Shown here piece after piece: positions 9,113-17,202 of a stretch of DNA of 64,000 bases. A program made the translations under genes and the position numbers. The notes beneath the pieces were generated by a model, which was given only the letters and a program-made list of their open reading frames with translations, had not been told where the DNA came from and did not search any database. The DNA lies in contig CAXBNF010000001.1 of NCBI GenBank assembly GCA_963977065.1, forward strand, positions 248,001-312,000, written 5' to 3'. Within the stretch, counting starts at the first letter, position 1; each line of letters starts with the position of its first letter. Origin of the DNA: Planktosalinus sp963977065 (GTDB lineage: Bacteria > Bacteroidota > Bacteroidia > Flavobacteriales > Flavobacteriaceae).

Positions 9113-9244
9113 AATTCTTCGCAATCGGGAAAGGCAAATACAATCTACAATCAATTCCCCGAGGAATTAAAAGAACAGTATGAAAAGCGCATTGCGCAAT
9201 TGGAGAGCGAGGTGATGTTTTTACGGCAAATGTTTGACAAGTAA
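9113..9244 (+). pseudogene. C-terminal gene remnant (coiled-coil tail)
   Basis: An open frame without an ATG ends in EELKEQYEKRIAQLESEV followed by MFLRQMFDK and a stop at 9242-9244. The sequence has good coding character: charged heptad-like helix and normal codon use. It resembles the C-terminal coiled coil of small helix-turn-helix regulators in Bacteroidota, but the DNA-binding part is missing. It is probably the relic of a lost regulatory gene beside the RHS locus; the family assignment is tentative. Confidence 0.4.
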
Positions 9245-9388
9245 TGAACTATTTTTCAATAGTAATTTGAATTATATTATCAAACACTTGAATTTCCCCC
9301 AATCAAAACGAAATAAGCAAAATGTAAAAAGTTCTTTGATTTTCCCGACTTGAGACCATAAATTTGATTTTTATTATCCAAATCATAG

Positions 9389-9418
9389 TTTGATACAGAG
9401 GAAATATCGATATTTTTG
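9389..9418 (+). promoter_or_regulatory. Putative promoter of the acetyltransferase-lysC unit
   Basis: TTTG at 9389-9392 and TATTTTTG at 9411-9418 are separated by 18 nt, a close match to the Bacteroidota primary sigma-factor consensus (TTTG, about 19 nt, TAnnTTTG). The start codon follows 41 nt later. This is a pattern match only. Confidence 0.6.
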
Positions 9419-9459
9419 TAAATATTGAGACAGGTTTCAGAAATAAATTTCAATTAGAT

Positions 9460-9939
9460 ATGAACTTTAAAATAAGAGAAAGTAAAAAGGGCGATATGCC
9501 TCAGGTATTAGAACTCATTAAAGAGCTGGCCACTTTTGAGCGAGAACCTGAAGCTGTTGTCGTCACTGTGGAAGAACTTCAAAGGGAAGGTTTTGGTGAA
9601 CACCCCTTGTTTAAATGCTTTGTAGCCGAAGTAGATGCTGAAATTGTTGGGATGGCGCTGGTTTATTTTCGTTTTTCAACCTGGAAAGGCCGCACCATTC
9701 ATTTGGAGGATTTGATTGTAAAAGAAAAAATGAGAGGTTCAGGTCTTGGAAGCGCTCTCTATCAGGAAGTACTTAAATATGCCAAATCTCAGGGTGTAAA
9801 GCGTGTAGAATGGGTGGTGCTGGATTGGAATGAGGGAGCCATAAAATTTTATGAACGCAGCGGAGCTAAAATTCTAAAGGATTGGCGCACAGTGCATATG
9901 GATGAACAAGGTTTGACTAATTTTTTAGACTTTAATTAA
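9460..9939 (+). CDS. GNAT family N-acetyltransferase (diamine acetyltransferase-like)
   Basis: This 159-aa protein covers a single GNAT fold. The acetyl-CoA-binding motif A is seen as LIVKEKMRGSGLGSALY (about residues 85-101, R92-x-x-G95-x-G97), and the C-terminal signature WNEGAIKFYERSGA follows at 123-136. The length and the N-terminal LIKELATFEREP segment resemble spermidine/spermine or thialysine acetyltransferases, so an amine or amino-acid analogue is a likely acceptor; the real substrate cannot be read from sequence. Its stop overlaps the aspartate kinase ATG (TAATG), so the two are probably co-translated from the promoter at 9389-9418. Confidence 0.85.
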   Translation: MNFKIRESKKGDMPQVLELIKELATFEREPEAVVVTVEELQREGFGEHPLFKCFVAEVDAEIVGMALVYFRFSTWKGRTIHLEDLIVKEKMRGSGLGSALYQEVLKYAKSQGVKRVEWVVLDWNEGAIKFYERSGAKILKDWRTVHMDEQGLTNFLDFN

Positions 9940-11189
9940 TGCGAGTATTTAAATTTGGTGGGGCTTCAGTCAAAGATGCCGAAAGTATAAAAAACGTGAA
10001 AACTGTTTTGGATACAACCGGTATTGAAAATCTTGTGATAGTTATTTCGGCAATGGGAAAAACTACAAATGCATTGGAAAAAGTGGTCTCAACATATCTG
10101 CAAAAATCCCCAGATAGGGATGCCACTTTAGCCGAGGTCATCGATTTTCATTATAAAATACTTCAGGAGTTATTTCCTGAAAAAAGCCATGCCGTTTATA
10201 AAGAAGTTTATTTTCTTTTTGAGGAATTAAAGCATTTTTTAGCGCACAACAAGTCAACAAATCACGCTTATGTCTATGATCAGGTGGTCTGTTATGGGGA
10301 ATTGGTTTCCACTAAAATTGCGAGTAGTTTTTTAAATAATCAACAAATTAAAAATACCTGGATTGACAGCCGTGAGTGTATTAAAACAGATAATAATTAC
10401 CGAGATGCGGGTGTTGACTGGGAATTGACACAGTCCAAAATTCAAGAAAAAGTGAATCCTAAAATCCTCACCCTTACTCAAGGGTTTTTGGGTTCCAATG
10501 ATAATAACTTCACCACCACCTTAGGAAGAGAGGGAAGTGATTATACTGCCGCTATTTTTGCTTATTGCTTGGGAGCTGAAAGTGTTACCATTTGGAAAGA
10601 TGTACCCGGAGTGCTCAATGCAGACCCGCGCACATTTAAAAACACCACTCTTTTAGAGCAAATTTCCTATCGCGAAGCCATAGAAATGGCCTTTTATGGA
10701 GCCTCGGTTATTCATCCTAAAACACTTCAGCCATTGCAGAGAAAGGAAATACCCTTGTTTGTCAAATCCTTTTTAAATCCTTCTCAAACAGGCACTTCAG
10801 TAGCAAAAGGGAAGGACTTGATCCCGGCAGTCTCTTGCTATATCGTTAAAAAAGAACAGGTTTTGATTTCACTCTCCTCACTGGATTTTTCTTTTATGGT
10901 AGAGGATAACATTGGCGAGGTGTTTAAACTACTTCACAAATACAAGATGAAAGTCAATTTGATTCAAAATTCGGCTATAAGTTTTACTGTTGTGGTTGAC
11001 AACAAATACAATAAACTGGAAGAACTCTTAACCCGATTGCGTTCAAATTTTAAAGTGCGCTACAACGAAAATGTAGCACTATACACGATTCGCCACTTTA
11101 ATGAAAAAGAAGTAGATAAATTAGAAAAAGGATTTGAAGTACTCTTAAAACAACAAAGCAGAGATACTATGCAGCTAGTGGTGAAGTAA
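9939..11189 (+). CDS. lysC: Aspartate kinase (monofunctional)
   Basis: Phosphorylates aspartate, the first step toward lysine/diaminopimelate, threonine and methionine. The 416-aa protein has the kinase signature KFGGAS at residues 5-10, the aspartate-binding LGREGSDYTA at 195-204, the GVLNADPR loop at 224-231 and IHPKT at 259-263. The C-terminal 115 residues form a short ACT-type regulatory region. It lacks the homoserine dehydrogenase domain found in ThrA-type fusions. The next enzyme of the pathway (asd, 32065-33054) is elsewhere in this window. The start overlaps the stop of the upstream acetyltransferase. No leader-peptide attenuator or lysine riboswitch is visible before the operon. Confidence 0.92.
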   Translation: MRVFKFGGASVKDAESIKNVKTVLDTTGIENLVIVISAMGKTTNALEKVVSTYLQKSPDRDATLAEVIDFHYKILQELFPEKSHAVYKEVYFLFEELKHFLAHNKSTNHAYVYDQVVCYGELVSTKIASSFLNNQQIKNTWIDSRECIKTDNNYRDAGVDWELTQSKIQEKVNPKILTLTQGFLGSNDNNFTTTLGREGSDYTAAIFAYCLGAESVTIWKDVPGVLNADPRTFKNTTLLEQISYREAIEMAFYGASVIHPKTLQPLQRKEIPLFVKSFLNPSQTGTSVAKGKDLIPAVSCYIVKKEQVLISLSSLDFSFMVEDNIGEVFKLLHKYKMKVNLIQNSAISFTVVVDNKYNKLEELLTRLRSNFKVRYNENVALYTIRHFNEKEVDKLEKGFEVLLKQQSRDTMQLVVK

Positions 11190-11239
11190 CTATATATAAA
11201 TACTATTTCACTATATTTACCCAAAACAACATTTCTACA

Positions 11240-13057
11240 ATGCCACTCGTCACCCCAAAAGAAATTGCGCAAGCTATTAATGTCCATAAACTTGGGTTTT
11301 TAGGCACTTTTATTGGCTGGACCTTGATGAAAACAATGCGCATTTCTGCCTGCAATCGCATTTATGACAAACACAAACACCTGGAAGGAATTGATTTTAT
11401 CAACGCGTTGCTTGAAGAGTTTGAAGTCAAATTTGAAATTCCGGAAGAAGACCTTAGACGCATTCCAAAAACCGGATCATTTATTACCATATCAAATCAC
11501 CCTCTTGGAGGAATCGACGGCATTTTATTATTAAAAATACTTTTAGAGCAGCGTTCAGACTATAAAATAATAGCCAATTTTTTACTGCATCGCATTGAGC
11601 CCCTTAAGCCTTATGTGATGCCTGTAAATCCTTTTGAAAACAAAAAGGAAATCAAATCAAGTGTGAGTGGCTTCAAAAATGCACTGAAACATCTTCAGGA
11701 AGAACACCCTTTAGGTCTTTTTCCCGCAGGAGAGGTTTCAACATATAAAGAAGACAAACGCATTACCGATAAACCTTGGGAAGAAGCCGCTATGAAACTC
11801 ATCAAAAAAGCAGAGGTGCCTGTAGTGCCCATTTACTTTCACGCAAAAAATAGTATGTTGTTTTATAAACTAGCTAAGTTGAGTTCAACTTTTCGTACAG
11901 CAAAACTTCCCTCTGAATTATTGAGTCAACGTGAGCGCACCATAAAAATAAGAATTGGGAATGCCATTTCAGTTAAAGATCAGCAGGAACAAGAATCGTT
12001 GGAGCAATACACAGCTTTTCTTCGCAAGAAAACCTATATGCTTGCCAACACTTTTGCAAAGAAAAAATTACTTGACAATATCCCCAAAAAGTTAAAGTTT
12101 CCTAAGCCACCAAAAAGCATTGCTACTCCTGTCGCCACGCATATTCTGGAAAAGGAAGTGCTAAAACTTCAAGAATTGGACAAACGCTTGTTGATAAGTA
12201 AAAACTATGAAGTCTTTCTCTCTCATCCTGAAAACATTCCAAACATACTTCAGGAAATAGGTCGTTTACGCGAAATAACTTTCAGAGAAGTCGGTGAGGG
12301 AACCAATAAAGACATAGACCTCGATGTTTATGACGCTTATTACCATCACATGTTTTTGTGGGACAACGAGACTAAAAGAATTGCCGGCGCATACCGAATG
12401 GGTTTGGGGTCAAAAATTTATGCAGCTTATGGAATAGAGGGATTTTACCTTCATGACCTTTTTAGGTTTGAGCCTGAATTGCATAAAATGATGAGCCAGT
12501 CCATAGAAATGGGACGTGCATTTATCATCAAAGAGTACCAACAAAAACCCATGCCCTTGTTTTTGCTATGGAAAGGCATAGTTCATACCACCTTGCGTTT
12601 TCCTGAACATCGCTACCTTATTGGAGGTGTCACCATAAGCGACCGCTTCTCAGAATTTTCAAAATCCTTGATGATTGAGTTTATGAAGTCAAATTATTAT
12701 GATCCTTATGTAGCTCAATTTATTCACCCCAAAAAAGATTTTAAAGTCAAATTAAAAGATGCCGACAAAGACTTTGTTTTTGACGAAACCGAAGCCGACT
12801 TAAACAAGTTTGATAGAATCATAGACGAACTCGAGCCCGGCGAATTGCGTCTGCCGGTACTCATTAAAAAATACATCAAACAAAATGCAAAAGTGGTCGC
12901 CTTTAATGTGGACCCGCTTTTCAATAATGCCGTTGACGGCTTGATGTACATTCGCATAGCAGATCTGCCCGAAAGTACAGTCAAACCTGTTCTGGAAGAG
13001 TTTCAAGCAGAAATGGAACAAAAGTTTGCTTCCAAAAACGATGAAAGCAAAGATTGA
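11240..13057 (+). CDS. olsF: Bifunctional OlsF-like lipid acyltransferase (PlsC-type plus OlsB/hemolysin-type)
   Basis: This 605-aa protein is a fusion. The N-terminal half is a PlsC-like O-acyltransferase with ISNHPLGGIDG (H87 to D93), LFPAGEVS (about 160-167) and VPVVPIYF. The C-terminal half (about 330-520) is an OlsB/hemolysin-like N-acyltransferase with the GAYRMGLGSKIY and SIEMGRAFI segments. This architecture is that of OlsF, described in Flavobacterium and Serratia, which makes ornithine or related amino-acid lipids by N-acylation and then O-acylation. Whether the head group here is ornithine or glycine is not decidable from sequence. It stands 50 nt after lysC and converges on the TM2 gene. 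Confidence 0.8.
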   Translation: MPLVTPKEIAQAINVHKLGFLGTFIGWTLMKTMRISACNRIYDKHKHLEGIDFINALLEEFEVKFEIPEEDLRRIPKTGSFITISNHPLGGIDGILLLKILLEQRSDYKIIANFLLHRIEPLKPYVMPVNPFENKKEIKSSVSGFKNALKHLQEEHPLGLFPAGEVSTYKEDKRITDKPWEEAAMKLIKKAEVPVVPIYFHAKNSMLFYKLAKLSSTFRTAKLPSELLSQRERTIKIRIGNAISVKDQQEQESLEQYTAFLRKKTYMLANTFAKKKLLDNIPKKLKFPKPPKSIATPVATHILEKEVLKLQELDKRLLISKNYEVFLSHPENIPNILQEIGRLREITFREVGEGTNKDIDLDVYDAYYHHMFLWDNETKRIAGAYRMGLGSKIYAAYGIEGFYLHDLFRFEPELHKMMSQSIEMGRAFIIKEYQQKPMPLFLLWKGIVHTTLRFPEHRYLIGGVTISDRFSEFSKSLMIEFMKSNYYDPYVAQFIHPKKDFKVKLKDADKDFVFDETEADLNKFDRIIDELEPGELRLPVLIKKYIKQNAKVVAFNVDPLFNNAVDGLMYIRIADLPESTVKPVLEEFQAEMEQKFASKNDESKD

Positions 13058-13073
13058 TCTTCAATCAATTTGT

Positions 13074-13424
13074 TTAAAACCAAGGTTTTTTGTTAGCCTG
13101 ATAGGTTTCAAAAAACTCTTCGTCGCTTTTGGTCAAGTAAATGATACCTTCAATAAGACCGACAATCCAAGCTGCAGATGCTGCAACACCACAAGTAATG
13201 ATTCCTAATACAATAGTAACAACTAAAAGAATAATACCCTCCTTGTTGTAGCCTAAAATAAACTTGTGAATTCCAAAGCCACCCAAAACGATTGCTAAAA
13301 TACCGGCAATTATCTTTTTGTTTTCTTTGTTTTCATTAATGGATTTGTTCCAGCTTTCTTTGAATTCATCAGCTGTTTTTTTGGCTTCCTCGCCAAGGTT
13401 GTCAGTGTTTTTGTTTTCTTCCAT
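13074..13424 (-). CDS. TM2 domain-containing membrane protein
   Basis: This 116-aa protein has a charged, Lys/Glu/Asn-rich N-terminus (residues 1-38) and then a TM2 domain: two membrane helices (about 40-58 and 62-92) with the family features GGFGIHKFILG and the short polar turn NKEGI. TM2 proteins are small, widespread and of unclear function. It is the last of three small membrane-protein genes in a row (13074-14074), a grouping seen in other Bacteroidota. It converges tail to tail with olsF, leaving 16 nt. Confidence 0.85.
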   Translation of the reverse strand: MEENKNTDNLGEEAKKTADEFKESWNKSINENKENKKIIAGILAIVLGGFGIHKFILGYNKEGIILLVVTIVLGIITCGVAASAAWIVGLIEGIIYLTKSDEEFFETYQANKKPWF

Positions 13425-13442
13425 AAAAATTAATTTAATTGT

Positions 13443-13694
13443 TTATAATATACCTCCACCCAAAAACAGCCTAAACAATCCAAAAAACATGGCACATAAG
13501 CACATAATTAATCCCGCTAAAGCTCCATTTTTGGACTTGCCTTCACGGTTATTAGACAATGCGACAATACTAACTATTAAACCAATAAAAGCAAAGGGAA
13601 TATTGATCCAGTTTAAAGCTCCAAAACAAGGAATAAAACCGACGAGCATTCCTAAAAGGGCTAATATCCCAAAGACCAAACTGGCTGTATTCAA
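13443..13694 (-). CDS. Small membrane protein of unknown function
   Basis: The 83-aa protein consists of two to three hydrophobic helices (about 5-22, 26-45 and 58-80) separated by a basic loop (SNNREGKSKNG). It has cysteines near the last helix (MCLCAMFF) and a Gly-rich C-terminus. The general layout resembles DUF4190-like small membrane proteins, but I cannot assign it firmly. It lies 18 nt upstream of the TM2 gene and 23 nt downstream of the DUF2752 gene, so it is probably co-transcribed with both. Confidence 0.6.
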   Translation of the reverse strand: MNTASLVFGILALLGMLVGFIPCFGALNWINIPFAFIGLIVSIVALSNNREGKSKNGALAGLIMCLCAMFFGLFRLFLGGGIL

Positions 13695-13717
13695 GACAAA
13701 AGATTGTTAATGGTTGG

Positions 13718-14074
13718 TTACTTGTTCTTCAAATATATTAAAGAAAATGTGAAGATGATAAAATTAATAAGAAAAAATAAAAAAATAAGTAAACTAAATT
13801 TATTCCATAAAAGTGCTTCTTCTATCATTCCTTTGCTTAAAGCTATAAAACCACGTGTCAAACCACAAAAAAGACAAGAGCCTTCTCCTGAAAGTGATGC
13901 AGTGCAAACAGGGGTTGATTTTAGTAAAACTTTTTCATCTATGATGAAGGGAATCAAAACTAAAACCTGCCCCATTACAGCAATTATTCCCCATACAATG
14001 TATAACGCTTTTTTTAAATCGGATTGTTTTTTAAACGTCATTCTTACACCTGTTTTTAACTTTAACTTGGGCAA
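13718..14074 (-). CDS. DUF2752 family membrane protein
   Basis: This 118-aa protein carries the family hallmark CLFCGLTRGFIAL (about residues 67-79), the Cys-x-x-Cys-Gly-x-Thr-Arg motif of DUF2752, between a first helix (about 25-45) and a strongly hydrophobic C-terminal helix (about 90-115). Its molecular role is unknown; the family is often encoded next to TM2-domain genes, as here. It begins 6 nt after the end of the dehydrogenase-VOC gene and continues the same minus-strand run. Confidence 0.82.
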   Translation of the reverse strand: MPKLKLKTGVRMTFKKQSDLKKALYIVWGIIAVMGQVLVLIPFIIDEKVLLKSTPVCTASLSGEGSCLFCGLTRGFIALSKGMIEEALLWNKFSLLIFLFFLINFIIFTFSLIYLKNK

Positions 14075-14080
14075 GTATAA

Positions 14081-15433
14081 TTATAAAAATGCCCTATCAT
14101 TGGGCTCCCAAAGCTCTAGTTTATTTCCTTCCGGATCGAGAATCCATCCAAATTTCCCATAGCTAAATTCTTCCACCTCTCCCACCACAGTAACGCCTTC
14201 TTTTTTTAGTTGCTCTAAAAGTTTATGCAAGTTTTTGACCCTAAGATTCATCATGTAGGGTTTTTCGCTTGGCGCGAAATAGTCTGTTTCTTCTTTAAAT
14301 GGGCTCCATTGTGTAGAACAATCGTTGCCCTCTTTGTCTTTCCACCAAAATGTCCATCCATATTGGTCAGTATTCATTCCTAAATGTTTTTTATACCAAA
14401 CCTTTAAATGATCAGGATCTTTGGTTTTAAAGAAAAAACCACCCAAACCGGAAACACCAAACTCCTGCGCAGGAAGTATCTCCTTTTTGGGGTTTAAACC
14501 ATACAACTCTTTGATTTTATCCACAATCACTTGTGCCAGTTTTTCTTTACTCTCAACCGTCCATCCAGCAATATGTGGGCTCAGCATCACATTGTCCATT
14601 TGAATCAATTCTTTCAGGGCATCTGGCATGTGATTTTCTGAAAATAAAGATTCAAAAGAGCTCTTTTCATACTCCAACACATCCAATCCGGCTCCCAGAA
14701 TTTTCCCCGATTTTAAAGCATCTACCAGATGACTCGTCACCACACATTTACCACGTGCCGTGTTGAGCAGCCAGAATGATTTTTTAAATTTGGAGATAAA
14801 ATGGGTGTTGACCATTTTGTCGGTTCTTTCATCCCAGGGAATATGTAAACTCAATACATCTGCTTTTTGTTGAAGCTCCTCCAGTGAAACCTGTTTGGCA
14901 TTCTGGTCACCAACATTTTCTTTGATATCATAACAAAGCACTTCCACTTCAAATCCGCGGAGTTTTTTAGCAAACGCTTTTCCCATATTCCCATAACCAA
15001 TGAGACCTACGGTTTTGCCGTCGAGTTCCACGCCTCGGTTAGCTTCCCGATTCCAGAGACCTTGTTTGACCTCTTTATCAGCTTGATTCAGTTTGTTAAA
15101 GAGTGAAAGTAATATTCCAAGCGCATGTTCGCCCACAGCATTCCGGTTGCCCTCGGGAGCAGCAATGAGGGTGATGTTTTTATTTTTTGCACAATCCACA
15201 TCTATACTTTCCAAACCGGCTCCCACTCTGGCGATAAATTTTAAGTTTTTTGCAGCATTCAGAAATGCTTTATCAATGTCAAACCTACTGCGGATGACGA
15301 TGCCTTCATAGTTGTTTATTTTGGCTTCAATTTCTTCTTTTGAGGAAATATAATCTTCGTCATTTTGAAAGCCCAACTCACTAAGTTTGGCAATGAGTAA
15401 AGGGTGATTTTTATCTAAGTGGAGTATTTTCAT
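14081..15433 (-). CDS. D-2-hydroxyacid dehydrogenase fused to a VOC/glyoxalase domain
   Basis: Residues 1-313 are a complete D-2-hydroxyacid (SerA-like) dehydrogenase. The NAD-binding motif GLIGYGNMGKAF lies at 143-154, and the catalytic Arg227 (NTARGK), Glu256 (DVLEYE) and His287 (LSPHIAG) are present. Residues 328-450 are a separate VOC/glyoxalase-type domain (GLGGFFFKTKDPDHLKVWY, ending FGWILDPEGNKLELWEP). The ORF is continuous across the junction (LNPKKEILPAQEFGVSG). Both domains usually occur as separate proteins in this group, so this may be a true fusion or a lost stop codon. No serC lies nearby, so a role in serine synthesis is plausible but unproven. It begins 1 nt after the thioesterase gene. 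Confidence 0.85.
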   Translation of the reverse strand: MKILHLDKNHPLLIAKLSELGFQNDEDYISSKEEIEAKINNYEGIVIRSRFDIDKAFLNAAKNLKFIARVGAGLESIDVDCAKNKNITLIAAPEGNRNAVGEHALGILLSLFNKLNQADKEVKQGLWNREANRGVELDGKTVGLIGYGNMGKAFAKKLRGFEVEVLCYDIKENVGDQNAKQVSLEELQQKADVLSLHIPWDERTDKMVNTHFISKFKKSFWLLNTARGKCVVTSHLVDALKSGKILGAGLDVLEYEKSSFESLFSENHMPDALKELIQMDNVMLSPHIAGWTVESKEKLAQVIVDKIKELYGLNPKKEILPAQEFGVSGLGGFFFKTKDPDHLKVWYKKHLGMNTDQYGWTFWWKDKEGNDCSTQWSPFKEETDYFAPSEKPYMMNLRVKNLHKLLEQLKKEGVTVVGEVEEFSYGKFGWILDPEGNKLELWEPNDRAFL

Positions 15434-15434
15434 T

Positions 15435-15824
15435 TTATGGAAATTTAGCTTTCAATGCATCAGTAATTCGCATAGGTTTACCTGAATCTTTGTCAAGAAG
15501 GCACCAGAGAGTTTTGGCTTTTACTAAAAGCTTGTCGTCTTCTTTTCTAATGATTTCAGTGTGGCGTTCACTCGTCACACCGCTGTATTTTTCAACCCAA
15601 GTTTTTAAGATTAAAACATCTTTTTCAAATGCAGGGGCTTTGTATTCAATAAAATGATTCACCACCACCCAGACAAGTTTTTCGCGTAAAGCAGCATCTG
15701 TGCTTTCATTCCAGTGTTGTTCTGCGACATCCTGAACCCATTGTAAATACACAACATTATTTACATGTTTTAGTGTATCAATAGCTGTTTTAGAAACTCT
15801 TATTTCTGTTTTAAAGTGATTCAA
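15435..15824 (-). CDS. Acyl-CoA thioesterase, hotdog fold (YbgC/4HBT-like)
   Basis: This 129-aa protein matches the 4-hydroxybenzoyl-CoA thioesterase family: TLKHVNNVVYLQWVQDVAEQHW (about residues 18-39) is the active-site loop and helix, with Asn replacing the more usual Tyr/Asp contexts, followed by the hotdog strands. The physiological acyl-CoA substrate is unknown. The reading frame opens just after a stop and has no ATG near the conserved start, so translation most likely begins at TTG (15822-15824). It is 28 nt after mgtE and 1 nt before the dehydrogenase-VOC gene. Confidence 0.8.
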   Translation of the reverse strand: MNHFKTEIRVSKTAIDTLKHVNNVVYLQWVQDVAEQHWNESTDAALREKLVWVVVNHFIEYKAPAFEKDVLILKTWVEKYSGVTSERHTEIIRKEDDKLLVKAKTLWCLLDKDSGKPMRITDALKAKFP

Positions 15825-15852
15825 AATATTGAATTATAATATGGATTCAAGT

Positions 15853-17202
15853 TTAGAAACCAAGAATCAATTTAGAGATATAAAAGAACAAAAAGATTCC
15901 AAATATATCATTACATGTGGTGATAAAGGGCCCCGTTGCAATTGCAGGGTCAATACCGCGCTTGTCAAGAATGATGGGAACAAAAGTCCCCACAAGTGCT
16001 GCAACAATGATAACCAGAAGCATAGAAAGCGCGATCGCTAAACTGGTCAATTGATCCTGACCCACAATAAACCCAAAAAGGAAAACGAGGGCTGCCAGAG
16101 CAAACCCGTTGAGTAGACTCAGCCCAACTTCTTTTAATAAACGATGAAACAGACTTCCTCTAATATTATCATTAGCAAGCCCTTGAACAATAATGGCGCT
16201 CGATTGAACACCTACATTTCCAGCCATCGCGGCAATAAGGGGTGTAAAGAAAAAGAGTATTGGAAAGCTCTCCAATGCCTCATCAAATCCCTGCATAATG
16301 TACACACTACCCAACCCTCCAAAAAGCCCTAATACCAACCAGGGTAAACGTGCTTTTGATAATTGCCAAATACTGTCATCTGCTTCTACGTCTTGTGAGA
16401 TACCGGCAGCGAGCTGGTAATCTTTTTCAGCTTCTTCTTTGATAAAGTCAACAATATCATCAATGGTGACACGACCCACTAACCTGCCAATCTCATCAAC
16501 CACAGGAATAGCTTCCAGGTCATATTTTTGCATGATTCTCGCGACTTCTTCTCCCTCAGTATGTACATCAACAAAGTCAACCCGTGGGATATAGATTTCA
16601 GATATTTTGGTTTGAGGTGGAACTGTCAAAAGATCCTTTAGGGACAATCTTCCAATGAGTTTATCGCCTTTGTCAACAACATAAATGGAATGCACCCGAG
16701 TAACATTCTCCGCTTGCCGTCGCATTTCTCTTACACAACCGGCAACGGTCCAGGTCTCCCTAACCTTAATAAGTTCTTTTGCCATCAATCCACCCGCAGA
16801 GTCTTCATCATAGCGCAGGAGCTCTTGAATGTCTGAAGCGTGGCCACGGTCTTCAATGTTTGAAATAACCTCTTCTTGACGTTCTTCAGAAAGTTCAGCG
16901 ATGATATCTGCGGCATCATCGGTGTCCATTTCTTCCAGTTCATCTGCAATTTCCTTGGAGGAGAGGTTGTCGAGTATTTTTTCTCGGTCGCCTTCATCAA
17001 GCTCCATAAGAACTTCAGAAGTTTTCTCACTGTCTAATAGCTTGATGATGTAAGTGACTTCATCCAGATGGAGCTCGTCGAGAATTTCAGCAATATCGGC
17101 GTGGTGAAGGTCTCCCAGATGCAATAGCAATTCCTTGTCGTTTTGTTCCTCGACAAGTAGTTCGATTTTTTCAATAAGTTCCGGACTAATTTGAAACTGC
17201 AT
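15853..17202 (-). CDS. mgtE: Magnesium transporter MgtE
   Basis: This 449-aa protein has the full MgtE layout. An acidic N-terminal superhelical domain (1-130) carries repeated D/E-rich stretches such as LEEMDTDDAADIIAEL, and two CBS domains follow (about 135-255). The C-terminal five-helix membrane pore (about 285-449) contains PLIAAMAGNVGVQSSA, the conserved ion-selectivity segment. It imports Mg2+ and is gated by Mg2+ binding to the cytosolic domains. Its start overlaps the end of rsmA by 17 nt on the same strand, which implies co-transcription. Confidence 0.93.
   Translation of the reverse strand: MQFQISPELIEKIELLVEEQNDKELLLHLGDLHHADIAEILDELHLDEVTYIIKLLDSEKTSEVLMELDEGDREKILDNLSSKEIADELEEMDTDDAADIIAELSEERQEEVISNIEDRGHASDIQELLRYDEDSAGGLMAKELIKVRETWTVAGCVREMRRQAENVTRVHSIYVVDKGDKLIGRLSLKDLLTVPPQTKISEIYIPRVDFVDVHTEGEEVARIMQKYDLEAIPVVDEIGRLVGRVTIDDIVDFIKEEAEKDYQLAAGISQDVEADDSIWQLSKARLPWLVLGLFGGLGSVYIMQGFDEALESFPILFFFTPLIAAMAGNVGVQSSAIIVQGLANDNIRGSLFHRLLKEVGLSLLNGFALAALVFLFGFIVGQDQLTSLAIALSMLLVIIVAALVGTFVPIILDKRGIDPAIATGPFITTCNDIFGIFLFFYISKLILGF

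Larger units (their letters stand above)
8905..9459. other. Long intergenic region between divergent units
   Basis: This 555-bp gap separates the minus-strand RHS operon from the plus-strand acetyltransferase/aspartate kinase unit. It holds an exact 14-bp direct repeat with a palindrome (9022-9063), a coding remnant without a start codon (about 9113-9244), and a good Bacteroidota promoter for the rightward genes (9389-9418). No RNA gene is recognised. Confidence 0.7.

Noticed and set aside
9245..9460. Lysine riboswitch or attenuator ahead of lysC
   Set aside because: The acetyltransferase gene precedes lysC, and no leader peptide with repeated Lys/Thr codons or riboswitch-like stems was found.
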